Assembly: GCA_964400125.1 (NCBI GenBank)
Contig: CAYNSR010000007.1
Location: 51,194-115,193 of the forward strand
Origin: Micavibrio sp964400125
GTDB taxonomy: Bacteria; Pseudomonadota; Alphaproteobacteria; Micavibrionales; Micavibrionaceae
DNA: 64,000 bases
Reading direction: 5' to 3'
This document shows positions 1 through 7,877 of this stretch, piece by piece. The stretch's first letter is position 1. Each line of letters begins with the position of its first letter. Made by a program: the position numbers and the translations under genes. The notes beneath the pieces were generated by a model. The model searched no databases. It was not told where the DNA came from and saw only the letters and a list, made by a program, of their open reading frames with translations.

Positions 1-364
1 CTTCATTGACCAAGGGCGACGTAATTAAAAATGCCATGGTCACGCCCAGAGGAATGCCTGCAGACAAAAAGGCGATAAAAAACGGAACGGAAGAGCAGGA
101 GCAAAAAGGCGTAATCGCCCCGAGCAAGGCGGCCAGAACATACCCCGTCAAACGCGATTTCCCCGTCAGCCACGAGCGCACCTTTTCCGGAGAAACATAG
201 GACCGCAAAAATCCGATGATATAAATCATCACCGCCAGCAAGAAGAAAATCTTGCTGGTATCTTCGATAAAGAAATGGACAGCATCCGCCAGTTTCGTGC
301 CCCTTTCGAGAGAAAGAAGATCGAAAGCCACCCCGTCGGCAAACCGGGCAAACACCTCAAGCAT
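1..364 (-). CDS. arsP: ArsP/DUF318-family permease, 5' part only (runs off left edge)
   Basis: Reading the complement from the ATG at 364 gives 121 residues with no stop before the window edge, so this is the N-terminal part of a larger membrane protein. A hydrophobic helix (about residues 38-52) is followed by the hallmark TPFCSCSSVPFF segment and then SAGIPLGVTMAFL. This motif order is typical of COG0701/DUF318 permeases. The best-known member, ArsP, exports trivalent organoarsenicals through the inner membrane, with the Cys pair taking part in transport. The ATG overlaps the end of arsC by 8 bases, indicating translational coupling as the last visible gene of the ars operon. Other DUF318 permeases are uncharacterised, so ArsP rests partly on the neighbouring arsI, whose lyase reaction acts on methylarsenite. 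The C-terminus is not visible. Confidence 0.85.
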   Translation of the reverse strand, partial: MLEVFARFADGVAFDLLSLERGTKLADAVHFFIEDTSKIFFLLAVMIYIIGFLRSYVSPEKVRSWLTGKSRLTGYVLAALLGAITPFCSCSSVPFFIAFLSAGIPLGVTMAFLITSPLVNE

Positions 365-773
365 TTTTCAGCGCCCCTATCCGGTCCCTCAACATGTCAA
401 ACACCCTATCGAATGCAGCCACGGTTTCCGCCTCCGTTCCGGTCTCCCGGGCCGGGTCCGGCGTACTCCAATGCAATTTTTTTGTTGTCCCGGGAAACAC
501 CGGACAACGCTCCTCCGCCACGGTATCGCAAACCGTGACGACAAGATCAAAAGACTGCCCCGCGAATTCATCCCACGACTTGCTGCGCGGCTGTCCGGGA
601 TCAATCCCGTGACGCACCAGCGTTTCAATCGCCCCCGGATGAACATACCCCGCCGGATGACTGCCTGCGCTAACGGCGTCAAACCTGCCCTGCCCCAGAT
701 GATTGAACAAGGCCTCCGCCAGAATGGATCGGCATGAATTACCTGTACACAAGACCAGAATACGCTCCGGCAT
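357..773 (-). CDS. arsC: Arsenate reductase, low-molecular-weight phosphatase type (ArsC)
   Basis: A 138-aa cytoplasmic enzyme that reduces arsenate to arsenite for export. The phosphatase-like P-loop is LCTGNSCRS, giving Cys9-x5-Arg15. Further cysteines at 82 and 90 sit where the thioredoxin-coupled ArsC family has its redox relay (Cys10/82/89 in the Staphylococcus enzyme), and the PDP motif supplies the general acid Asp106. Upstream in-frame codons exist, but the ATG at 773 is preferred because it overlaps the arsI stop by one base (TGATG), and because the family begins a few residues before the P-loop. The Cys82/Cys90 pair makes a plain protein tyrosine phosphatase less likely. It is third in the arsR-arsI-arsC-arsP operon; the trxB gene at 38.2 kb could supply reductant. 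Confidence 0.9.
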   Translation of the reverse strand: MPERILVLCTGNSCRSILAEALFNHLGQGRFDAVSAGSHPAGYVHPGAIETLVRHGIDPGQPRSKSWDEFAGQSFDLVVTVCDTVAEERCPVFPGTTKKLHWSTPDPARETGTEAETVAAFDRVFDMLRDRIGALKNA

Positions 774-1237
774 CAGCAACATCCGGACGTCTTCGTGCCG
801 CATCCTCCCGCCGCACTACCCGTTTCAGGAACGCAACAGGCCCCTTCCCCGGCGGTCTCCGCGCCGGAGAATATCTGCGCGTCCTCCATCGTATGATAGG
901 CCTCCCATGCCACACCGTCGGGGTCCGCAACCCACGATTTTTCCGATCGGGCATAGCAACAGGTTGCCTCCCCGTCGCCATGCGTTGAAATATTGGCGGC
1001 AGACATTTGTGCGCGCAAGGCATTCAGTTCCGCGACGTCATCCACCTGCAGACCCATATGATCGACACCGATCCTGCCGCTGCGCGTTGAAATGGCAAAA
1101 TTGATACGCGGATCATCCAGCATCCATTTGGCGTAGTCCGGCTTGCGTTTCACCGGCTCGGCCCCGAACAATGCATTGTAAAAATTGACGCTATCCTCGA
1201 TGTTTTTGACGCCGACATGGATATGCATACGTTTCAT
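773..1237 (-). CDS. arsI: ArsI/CadI-family vicinal oxygen chelate metalloenzyme
   Basis: A 154-aa single-domain VOC (glyoxalase/dioxygenase fold) protein. It begins MHIHVGVKNIEDSVNFY and has candidate iron ligands His5 or His7, His60 and Glu112. The vicinal cysteine pair Cys93-Cys94 in GEATCCYARSEK is the trait of ArsI C-As lyases, which use Fe(II) and O2 to demethylate methylarsenite. CadI-type cadmium-inducible proteins share the same fold and similar motifs, so the substrate is inferred. The tail is unusually rich in cysteine (CC at 134-135, Cys146, CC at 153-154), perhaps an extra metalloid-binding site. The ATG at 1237 overlaps the arsR stop (ATGA) and has an AGGAG Shine-Dalgarno sequence, so upstream start codons were not used. 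Confidence 0.85.
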   Translation of the reverse strand: MKRMHIHVGVKNIEDSVNFYNALFGAEPVKRKPDYAKWMLDDPRINFAISTRSGRIGVDHMGLQVDDVAELNALRAQMSAANISTHGDGEATCCYARSEKSWVADPDGVAWEAYHTMEDAQIFSGAETAGEGACCVPETGSAAGGCGTKTSGCC

Positions 1238-1620
1238 GATTTTTTCTCCTTTTGTTTCTGTGATTCTGACTGGCAACAATTCATCGATGCGATCATCGGC
1301 GATCCTTTCTCCCCGTCATTCCGGATGCTTGCGAATTCAACGCGACAGCAATCCTCGATCATGAAACGGATCAATCCGGTGAAAAATGCGAAATTGGCGC
1401 TGTAGATGATCGACCGCCCCTCGCGACGCGACAACACCAGATCGGCATTGCTCATATGGTTCAGGTGGAACGACAGCGTATTATGCGGGACCCCCAGCGC
1501 TTCGCCGATCCTGCCCGCGGGGGCACCCTCCGGGCCGCACTCGACCAGCAGACGAAACACCCGGAGCCGGGTCTCCTGTGAAAGGGCATCGAAGGCGGCA
1601 AGGGCGTTTTTTATATCCAT
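1234..1620 (-). CDS. arsR: ArsR/SmtB-family metalloregulatory repressor
   Basis: A 128-aa winged-helix repressor heading the operon. The N-terminal DALSQETRLRVFRLL helix and the recognition region GVPHNTLSFHLNHM are typical of ArsR proteins. There is no CxC pair in the recognition helix. Instead Cys91-Cys92 lie after the last helix and Cys115-Cys116 near the end, more like the C-terminal As(III) site of the Acidithiobacillus type than the E. coli type. It should repress the operon and release DNA on binding As(III) or methylarsenite. A much longer in-frame extension exists upstream, but the ATG at 1620 fits the family length and lies directly beside the promoter/operator. The mRNA may be nearly leaderless. 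Confidence 0.92.
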   Translation of the reverse strand: MDIKNALAAFDALSQETRLRVFRLLVECGPEGAPAGRIGEALGVPHNTLSFHLNHMSNADLVLSRREGRSIIYSANFAFFTGLIRFMIEDCCRVEFASIRNDGEKGSPMIASMNCCQSESQKQKEKKS

Positions 1621-1655
1621 ATGTCTAAATATATAGACATTTTTTGCCGTGTCAA
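1621..1655 (-). promoter_or_regulatory. ars promoter with overlapping ArsR operator palindrome
   Basis: On the complement a -35 TTGACA (1650-1655) is followed after 16 bases by TATATT (1628-1633). The -10 lies wholly inside an inverted repeat at 1621-1640 with arms ATGTCTA and TAGACAT around six A/T bases. A repressor bound there would exclude RNA polymerase. The arsR ATG begins at 1620, about 8 bases beyond the -10 element, so the transcript would have essentially no leader. Operator identity is inferred from position and symmetry. Confidence 0.75.
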
Positions 1656-1815
1656 GCCCAGACCCGCACAAATACGGAAAATAAATCCCGTCCTTTCTTC
1701 CGCCCCCACCCCCGGAAAACCTTGACCTCCGGCATGAAATCCTTAAAACCGTGTGGTACGAAAACTCAGGCTGCCGGGCGTAACCGTGGCGGCCCAATGA
1801 AAGTTGTGCTGAACG

Positions 1816-2658
1816 ATGGCCGATACACCGCCCAACATGGATTTTGTCACAGTGCGTCTGGCCGCGACTCCGGCAGAAATCGAAGCCGCGCAGGCCCTGC
1901 GCTACCATGTCTTCTATGAAGAGCACACCGCGCAACCGACTGCGGAGATGGCGCGGCTCAAGCGTGATTTTGACGATTACGACCCGCATGCGGATCACCT
2001 CATCGTCGTTGACGAACGTACCGACACCCCCAAAATCGTTGGTACCTACCGTCTGCTGAACCGTGCCGTCGCGGAGAAATACGGACGCTTCTACACCAGC
2101 GGCGAATACAATATCGACGCCATCCTGAAAAGCACCGACAATGTGCTGGAACTCGGGCGATCCTGCGTTCTGCCCGCTTACCGCACCCGCCCCGTCTTGC
2201 AAATGCTGTGGCAGGGGATTGCCGATTACGTTTTAGAGCACAAAATTGAAATGCTGTTCGGCTGCGCCAGTTTCCACGGAACCGACCCGGAAAAACTCGC
2301 CCGGCCCCTGTCCTATCTCTACCACTACCATCTGGCCCCGCCGGAACTCCGCCCCGTCGCCCTGCCGGAACGCTATGTCCCGATGAACATGATCGCCCGC
2401 GAAAACCTGAACCCGCGTGAAATTCTGGGTGAGCTTCCGCCCCTGATAAAGGGCTATTTGCGCATCGGTTCGCTGATTGGCGATGGCGCGGTAGTGGACC
2501 CTCAATTCGGCACCACCGATGTGTGCATCATGCTGCACACACAGATCGTCGCCAATCATTACAAGAAACATTACGAGCGCAAGGGAAACAAATCTTTCTC
2601 CGCGCCCGCCTTCCTGACGGATGCGGATGATGTAAAAATCGCGGGCGGTTCGGCCTGA
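1816..2658 (+). CDS. olsB: L-ornithine N(alpha)-acyltransferase (OlsB), first step of ornithine lipid synthesis
   Basis: A 280-aa GNAT-fold protein of the OlsB/putative hemolysin family. It transfers a 3-hydroxyacyl group from acyl-ACP to the alpha-amino group of ornithine, making lyso-ornithine lipid. Typical segments are AQALRYHVFYEE near the N-terminus, DFDDYDPHADHLIVVD, IVGTYRLL, and LELGRSCVLPAYRTRPVLQMLWQGI in the acyl-CoA/ACP-binding core. The C-terminal GYLRIGSLIGDGAVVDPQF is also family-like. The stop overlaps the next start in TGATG, coupling it to olsA, the second enzyme of the pathway. Ornithine lipids are phosphorus-free membrane lipids common in alphaproteobacteria. The ATG at 1816 has only a weak Shine-Dalgarno sequence. 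Confidence 0.9.
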   Translation: MADTPPNMDFVTVRLAATPAEIEAAQALRYHVFYEEHTAQPTAEMARLKRDFDDYDPHADHLIVVDERTDTPKIVGTYRLLNRAVAEKYGRFYTSGEYNIDAILKSTDNVLELGRSCVLPAYRTRPVLQMLWQGIADYVLEHKIEMLFGCASFHGTDPEKLARPLSYLYHYHLAPPELRPVALPERYVPMNMIARENLNPREILGELPPLIKGYLRIGSLIGDGAVVDPQFGTTDVCIMLHTQIVANHYKKHYERKGNKSFSAPAFLTDADDVKIAGGSA

Positions 2659-3446
2659 TGCTGTCCGCAATTATCGTCACGCTCCGGGCTGCCCTGTTTT
2701 TTCTCTGGTGCATGGCAACCGTTCCTGCGCAATTTCTTGTTCTTGCATTCACCCGTGGCCCTGCATCCTATTTTATCCCTTCCCTGTGGCAACGGGGCAT
2801 TTGCCGGATGTTCAGTATCCGGGTTATTGTCGAGGGCAGCCCGTTGCGTGATCGGCAAACCCTCTATGTCGCCAACCACATTTCCTATCTTGATATCCCC
2901 GCAATGGGGAGCGTCCTCAGGGCGTCATTCATTTCGAAAAAAGAAGTCGCCAACTGGCCGGTTTTCGGAACGCTGGCGCGGTTGCAGCAAACAGCCTTTA
3001 TCAGCAGATCGCGCGCCGATGCCCATCGGGAAAAAAACGCCATTTCCAACATGATCGCCGAAGGGAAAAATCTTATCCTTTTCCCTGAGGGCACATCGAC
3101 TGATGGGCGCGATGTCGCGCCGTTCAAATCATCCCTGTTTTCCATGACACTGGAGGACAACCAGCGCCCCGTGATGATCCAGCCTGTGACCCAGCGCCTT
3201 GAAAGCGTCAACGGGAAACCGGCGGACGATCAGGCCGCCCGCGACATCTACGCATGGTACGGCGACATGACCATGCCGCCGCATCTGAAAGGGTTTGCAG
3301 GCTCACGCGGGGCGGTCATCCGCCTGATTTTCCACTCCCCCATCGACCCCAGAGCCTTCGAGGACCGCAAAAGTCTTGCCGAAGCCTGCGAGAACGCCGT
3401 GCGCTCGGGGCTTCAGCCCGTTATTGCCACCGGCCTTGCTGCCTGA
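2658..3446 (+). CDS. olsA: Lyso-ornithine lipid O-acyltransferase / 1-acylglycerol-3-phosphate acyltransferase (OlsA/PlsC family)
   Basis: A 262-aa PlsC-superfamily acyltransferase. The catalytic NHxxxxD box is NHISYLD at about residues 73-79, and the acceptor-binding FPEGTSTDG is at 142-150. A hydrophobic N-terminal segment (residues 5-30) anchors it at the inner membrane. By itself it could be a general lysophosphatidate acyltransferase. One-base overlap with olsB argues that it adds the second, ester-linked acyl chain to lyso-ornithine lipid, as OlsA does in rhizobia. Dual activity is possible. The start is fixed by the overlap with the olsB stop codon. Confidence 0.87.
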   Translation: MLSAIIVTLRAALFFLWCMATVPAQFLVLAFTRGPASYFIPSLWQRGICRMFSIRVIVEGSPLRDRQTLYVANHISYLDIPAMGSVLRASFISKKEVANWPVFGTLARLQQTAFISRSRADAHREKNAISNMIAEGKNLILFPEGTSTDGRDVAPFKSSLFSMTLEDNQRPVMIQPVTQRLESVNGKPADDQAARDIYAWYGDMTMPPHLKGFAGSRGAVIRLIFHSPIDPRAFEDRKSLAEACENAVRSGLQPVIATGLAA

Positions 3447-3494
3447 TACTGATTGAAAACATTTTTACCGACACTGGAAGAAGGACCATAAATC

Positions 3495-3725
3495 ATGAAC
3501 ATTTCCCCTGCCGAAACCAAAAAGCTGCAAGATTATCTGTGCGATAAATTCAAAAACAAGGGAATCGCGGTCCGCGCCCGCGCCCAGGCCCCCGATTCGG
3601 TCGAAGTCACGGTTGACGGCGAATTTATTGCCACGATCTACAAGGATGAAGACGAAGGCGAAACCTCTTTCACCCTGAATATGGCCATTCTGGACATCGA
3701 TCTGGACGGCGAAGCCGCCGCCTGA
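3495..3725 (+). CDS. DUF3126 family small protein
   Basis: A 76-aa acidic cytoplasmic protein beginning MNISPAETKKLQDYL and ending with the stretch SFTLNMAILDIDLDGE. I recognise this as DUF3126, a small family largely confined to alphaproteobacteria and of unknown function. Its alternating pattern (VEVTVDGEFIATIYKDEDEGE) suggests a small alpha-beta fold. An AGAAGGA Shine-Dalgarno sequence sits just upstream of the ATG. The gene lies 48 bases after olsA, so it may be cotranscribed, but there is no known link to lipids. Confidence 0.8.
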   Translation: MNISPAETKKLQDYLCDKFKNKGIAVRARAQAPDSVEVTVDGEFIATIYKDEDEGETSFTLNMAILDIDLDGEAAA

Positions 3726-3861
3726 TGCCATAATTTGCCAAAACCCCGCCTTTTTGATTACAATGGAATAGGCGCGATTCCAGACAGATACAGGGCCATG
3801 ACAAGCCCTCTGCGTTGCGTTAAAATGGCGGGGTATGACGATTTTTAGAGGGGACAGGCAA

Positions 3862-4947
3862 ATGGCCGCTATTCCTGGGCGACGCTCCGGTTTTTCGAAT
3901 ACGATGCGCCGTTTCCTTGCGCTGATTCTGGTCGCGCTGGTGATAGCGGGTTCGTTCCCGGCACATGCGCAACCGGCATCCTGCGATCCTGATTACTGGA
4001 ACTCGATGAAGGCCAAAGCATGGCTGGAAGCGCAGCGCGAAATCGCCCAGAACCAGAACCTGATCTACAAACCCGACAGCGTGCTCGAATATACCTGCTT
4101 CGACAAGTTTCTCGGCCACCTCTCCAACATTGTCCATGTGCAACATCGTTTGTTCAGTGAAACAACAACATGGGGGGCCATCCCCGGCACGAACATGGAA
4201 ACTGCATTAAGCGGTCTCGTCGGCTCAGCACTCCTGTCCTATATCAACATGAATTTCAGCCATGTCTATCTCGGTGGACGCGGCAACGGCCCCGGCGTCG
4301 GCGTTTCTGCAGTTTCGTCAGCAAACTATACCTGCAGCACCATGTCTTCTGTCTGGCAACAGGCCAAATGCCTTAACTTCGTGCAGACGGCTCCTGTCAA
4401 CCGCACGGCACGAGACGATTTCTTCAATCTCAGCTGGTTTGCAAGCAACGATCCGCGTGATATCCCAACGGTCTGCACCGCCGATGCGCGATGGGCAAAC
4501 AATACCAACCTTGCCCTGAACACTCCGGCTGTCTATACGGAAGAAACTTTCAGCACCTATGCCAACCACTTCGCCACCACCGGATGTCCGGCAGCACCGA
4601 TCCCGACCGGGGTCAGGGTCACGCGCAACACTTTTGCGCCTTATGACGAAAAAGTCTGTATCAACCCTGGCTGCGCCTACAATGTAGGCGGCGACAACTG
4701 CGTCCCCGCAGCAGGCCCCCCGCCCGCCGCCCCGTCTGATCGTAACCTGAAGGAAAACATTGTCTTTGCCGGAATTGAAAACGGTCACAATGTCTACCAG
4801 TTCAACTACATTGGCCAGCCGCAGAAATATATCGGTGTCATGGCTGACGAGGTTGAAAAAACCAACCCCGATGCCGTAACGAAAATCAACGGTTACAAGG
4901 CTGTCTACTATGACCGTATTGGCGTCCGCTTCAGAGCTGTGCCTTAA
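3862..4947 (+). CDS. Secreted Cys-containing protein ending in a short S74 tailspike-chaperone-like segment
   Basis: About 361 aa from the ATG at 3862, which has GGGGACAGG in front; in-frame alternatives are 3835 and 3904. A signal peptide is clear (MRRFLALILVALVIAGS, cleavage near AHAQ), so the protein is exported. The body has about ten cysteines, likely disulfide-bonded, and matches no family I know. The last roughly 70 residues, from SDRNLKENI through GVMADEVEK to GYKAVYYDRI, match the core of the peptidase S74 intramolecular chaperone found at the ends of phage tail fibres and some bacterial surface proteins. In S74 domains cleavage occurs just before the conserved Ser. Here the chaperone stops soon after YDRI, lacking the usual helical tail. 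A domesticated or trimmed chaperone is possible. Confidence 0.65.
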   Translation: MAAIPGRRSGFSNTMRRFLALILVALVIAGSFPAHAQPASCDPDYWNSMKAKAWLEAQREIAQNQNLIYKPDSVLEYTCFDKFLGHLSNIVHVQHRLFSETTTWGAIPGTNMETALSGLVGSALLSYINMNFSHVYLGGRGNGPGVGVSAVSSANYTCSTMSSVWQQAKCLNFVQTAPVNRTARDDFFNLSWFASNDPRDIPTVCTADARWANNTNLALNTPAVYTEETFSTYANHFATTGCPAAPIPTGVRVTRNTFAPYDEKVCINPGCAYNVGGDNCVPAAGPPPAAPSDRNLKENIVFAGIENGHNVYQFNYIGQPQKYIGVMADEVEKTNPDAVTKINGYKAVYYDRIGVRFRAVP

Positions 4948-4976
4948 TTGATGCCTGAAACTTAGACAGAGACCTT

Positions 4977-5055
4977 CCTGTCATCCCGAGCGTAGTCGAG
5001 GGATCTGGCAGGTTGTGGTTTGGTAAGATCCCTCGGCTACGCTCGGGATGACAGG
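4977..5055. repeat. 30-bp near-perfect inverted repeat (possible dispersed palindromic element)
   Basis: The arms at 4977-5006 and 5026-5055 are complementary over 30 bases with one mismatch and are separated by 19 bases. Each carries the TCATCCCGAGCGTAGTCGAG-type sequence seen in dispersed repeats of several proteobacterial genomes. It lies between two convergent genes, so the RNA hairpin could also stop transcription in both directions, although no strong T run follows. Confidence 0.8.
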
Positions 5056-5088
5056 AAAAATGATGGCCTGACGGTGGCCCCGCTGGCG

Positions 5089-5436
5089 TTAAAGCGCCTT
5101 GTTTTCCGCCAGTAACGTCCGAACCTGATTCTGGACGTCTTTGTTCCCCTGCTTCAGTTGCAGGAATTTCATCACGATAAGCAGGGTTTTCTGGCGGTCC
5201 ACTGGCTCCATATCCTCTTGCGGGCGCTCCGGCGGCAAGGTGGTGGAGTCCCTGTCATTGTCCTGCCGGATGCCCATTTGTTCCAGTATGGCCGGATCGA
5301 AATCCTTCACCAGCAGTTGCAACCGCGCCATCATTTCCGGCCCCAAAGCGTCCCGCGTGGCCCGCATCTGCAAAATAGCCTCCTGCAGGACAAGTTTTCG
5401 CCGTGGGTTGATCGTATAAATGCGTCTCAAGAACAC
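5089..5436 (-). CDS. Small hypothetical protein
   Basis: A frame of about 115 aa if the GTG at 5436 is used; a GGAG lies just before it, and the frame can extend to 5514. The predicted product is soluble and charged, with helical stretches (QEAILQMRATRDALGPEMMARLQLLV and a C-terminal Leu/Gln-rich helix). I do not recognise the family. It is convergent with the S74-like gene across the palindrome and divergent from waaA. Codon use resembles neighbouring genes, which is the main reason to list it. The start is uncertain. Confidence 0.5.
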   Translation of the reverse strand: MFLRRIYTINPRRKLVLQEAILQMRATRDALGPEMMARLQLLVKDFDPAILEQMGIRQDNDRDSTTLPPERPQEDMEPVDRQKTLLIVMKFLQLKQGNKDVQNQVRTLLAENKAL

Positions 5437-5580
5437 TGCTCCATAGTGATATCCGCCATGAACCGGGAAAAGGCTGTAAAAAAGGCCGGGGAAATGATTG
5501 ACTTGGCAAGACACAACCAGCCCCTTATATCTAAAGACTACGCGGAAGAGATTTAAACAACGTTATCGGCCTGAAAAACC

Positions 5581-6882
5581 ATGCTTTCCGTTTACCAATC
5601 GTTAACCAGACTGGGAAAACCCGCCCTTTGCTGGATTCTCGATGCCCGCCTGCGGCGCGGCAAGGAGGATCAGGCCCGCATTGCCGAACGCATGGGCCGC
5701 CCCGATCGCTCCCGCCCCTCCGGCAAGCTGATCTGGTTCCATGCCGCCAGCGTCGGTGAAAGCCAGTCTACCCTCATTCTGGTGGAGTCCCTTCTCGCCC
5801 GCAACAAGAATTTGCATATTCTGGTAACCAGCGGCACCGTCACCTCGGCAAAGCTGATGGCCGCGCGGCTCCCCGCCCGCGCCATGCACCAATATTACCC
5901 GCTCGACCACCCCGACTGGGTCGCCGCCTTTCTCGATCACTGGAAACCGGATGCTGTTTTATGGATGGAATCGGAACTCTGGCCCAATATGCTCCGCGCC
6001 ATTCGTGAACGAAAAATTTCTGCCGCGCTGATAAACGCCCGCCTGTCTCCGCGCTCCTGCCGCCGCTGGGCGCGAGTGCCGAAGACCGCTGCCGCGTTGC
6101 TTTCCACATTCGAATTGATTCTGGCCCAGACGGAAGACGATGCGCAATCCTTTCTCAAGCTCGGTGCCGTCAATGTGCGTGTGCGCGACAACCTGAAATA
6201 CAGCGCCGCGCCGCTGCCCTGCGACACATTCGATATGGTGCAACTCAAGGCCGCACTGCAGGGCCGCCCGTTCTGGCTTTATGCCAGCAGCCACGAAGGC
6301 GAGGAAGAACTGGCCGCCGAAGTGCATATGACCCTGCGCGGGCAATTTCCCGGCCTGCTGACAATCATCGTGCCCCGCCACCCGGAACGCCGCGACGGCA
6401 TCGAAACAACATTGTCCTCATACCCCGTTACCCTGCGGAAACGCGGCCCTGAAAAACATCTTCCTGCGGCGGGTGACGATATATACCTTGTCGATACGCT
6501 CGGTGAACTGGGGCTTTTTTACACGTTGTCGCCGCTGGCATGTATTGGACGATCCTTTAGCAAGGACGGCGGCGGCGGGCACAACCCGATTGAGGCGGCA
6601 CAACTGGGCTGCGCCGTTTTATACGGACCGAACGTGCAAAATCTGGCAGAAATTTACAGGGATATGACCTGCGCCGAGGCGGCCCTGTGCCTGCGCGATG
6701 CCGACGAACTGGCGGTGACAATTGCGCGACTGCTGAACGACCAGACAGCACTTGAAAAACTGCGCCGGGCCGGTGCTGATTTTGCCGAATCGAAATCGCG
6801 TGTTCTGGCGCAGGTGATGAAGGATCTCGAGCCCATGCTGGTCGATCACGGCATTGTCGAAGAGGGCCGCATATGCGCATGA
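5581..6882 (+). CDS. waaA: 3-deoxy-D-manno-octulosonic acid transferase (Kdo transferase)
   Basis: A 433-aa GT-B glycosyltransferase that attaches Kdo from CMP-Kdo to the lipid A precursor at the inner face of the cytoplasmic membrane. The N-terminal half has IWFHAASVGESQ with the catalytic Glu at residue 60, then LVTSGTVTSAKL, YYPLDHPDW and LWMESELWPN, all diagnostic of WaaA. The C-terminal CMP-Kdo-binding half has ASSHEGEEE, IIVPRHPERR, and GGGGHNPIEAAQLGCAVLYGP. The length is normal. It overlaps lpxK by 10 bases and forms a lipid A/Kdo operon with lpxK and the acyltransferase gene. Whether one or two Kdo units are added cannot be read from sequence. Confidence 0.95.
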   Translation: MLSVYQSLTRLGKPALCWILDARLRRGKEDQARIAERMGRPDRSRPSGKLIWFHAASVGESQSTLILVESLLARNKNLHILVTSGTVTSAKLMAARLPARAMHQYYPLDHPDWVAAFLDHWKPDAVLWMESELWPNMLRAIRERKISAALINARLSPRSCRRWARVPKTAAALLSTFELILAQTEDDAQSFLKLGAVNVRVRDNLKYSAAPLPCDTFDMVQLKAALQGRPFWLYASSHEGEEELAAEVHMTLRGQFPGLLTIIVPRHPERRDGIETTLSSYPVTLRKRGPEKHLPAAGDDIYLVDTLGELGLFYTLSPLACIGRSFSKDGGGGHNPIEAAQLGCAVLYGPNVQNLAEIYRDMTCAEAALCLRDADELAVTIARLLNDQTALEKLRRAGADFAESKSRVLAQVMKDLEPMLVDHGIVEEGRICA

Positions 6883-7877
6883 ATACACCCTCCTTCTGGT
6901 ACAACCACGACGACATTTCCGCCCGAGCGAAAATCGCGTCCTTAAGTGCCTTCAGTGCAATTTATGTACTGGGCCACATGCTGCATCAAAATCTTTCCCG
7001 CCCTGCCCCGTCTCCGGTTCCGGTGATTTGCATCGGCAATCTGGTCGCAGGCGGTGGCGGTAAAACGCCAACGGCGCTCGCGGTTATGGCGCTGCTGCGC
7101 GAACGGGGTTTGTTTCAAAACCCGTGCTTCCTTTCTCGCGGTTATGGTGGAACGCTGCGCGGTCCGGTTTTAGTCGATCCCGCGCAACACCGGGCAACCG
7201 AAACCGGGGATGAGCCGCTGCTGCTGGCACGCGCAGCCCCGGTCGTGATTGCCGCAGACCGCGTCCGGGGGGCGCATTTCGCCGCACAGCAAGGGTTTGA
7301 TGTGATCGTCATGGATGACGGCCTGCAAAATCCGGCATTGCAGAAAAACTGTTCCATCCTCGTCATCGACGGGAATACCGGGTTCGGCAACAGCCATCTC
7401 CTCCCGGCGGGACCTCTACGCACGCCCATCGCAACGGGGATCAGGAAATGCGATTGCATTTTGCTGATCGGTGAGGACAAAACCAGCGTCCTGCGCCATG
7501 TGCCTGATGGCAAGCCGGTGCTGCGAGCGGAGTTGCTCCCGGTGACATTACTGGACACCATTCCCGAATACATTGCCTTTTGCGGAATCGCCCACCCGGA
7601 AAAGTTCTGGCAAACGCTGGAGCGGGCGGAAATGAAAGTGGCGGAATTTCACGGCTTTCCCGATCATCATGCCTATACCGAACCGGATATGAACATGTTG
7701 CTGGACCGGGCAACCACACTGGGGGCCGCGCTGGTGACCACCGCCAAGGATGCTGTGCGCCTGTCTGACAAATTTTTGGAAACGGGGAAGTTTAATGTTA
7801 TGGTGGTCGAACTGAACTGGGCTGCCGGGGATGACAAAAAACTTGCAGAGCTGATCGAATCCAGATGCCGGACATAA
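6873..7877 (+). CDS. lpxK: Tetraacyldisaccharide 4'-kinase
   Basis: A 334-aa membrane-associated kinase that phosphorylates the 4'-position of the lipid A disaccharide, making lipid IVA. The Walker A-like loop is LVAGGGGKTPTA (Lys64), preceded by the family's PVICIGN strand. Other family segments are LSRGYGG, GDEPLLLA, VIVMDDGLQNP and LPAGPLR. The start overlaps the waaA end by 10 bases with a GAGGG Shine-Dalgarno sequence, and the 3' end overlaps the next acyltransferase by 13 bases. In Raetz-pathway order LpxK acts before WaaA, though the genes are in the reverse order here. Confidence 0.96.
   Translation: MRMNTPSFWYNHDDISARAKIASLSAFSAIYVLGHMLHQNLSRPAPSPVPVICIGNLVAGGGGKTPTALAVMALLRERGLFQNPCFLSRGYGGTLRGPVLVDPAQHRATETGDEPLLLARAAPVVIAADRVRGAHFAAQQGFDVIVMDDGLQNPALQKNCSILVIDGNTGFGNSHLLPAGPLRTPIATGIRKCDCILLIGEDKTSVLRHVPDGKPVLRAELLPVTLLDTIPEYIAFCGIAHPEKFWQTLERAEMKVAEFHGFPDHHAYTEPDMNMLLDRATTLGAALVTTAKDAVRLSDKFLETGKFNVMVVELNWAAGDDKKLAELIESRCRT

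Noticed and set aside
1234..2202. A 322-residue frame covering arsR and far upstream
   Set aside because: Only the last 128 residues match ArsR; the upstream part crosses the promoter/operator and olsB on the other strand.
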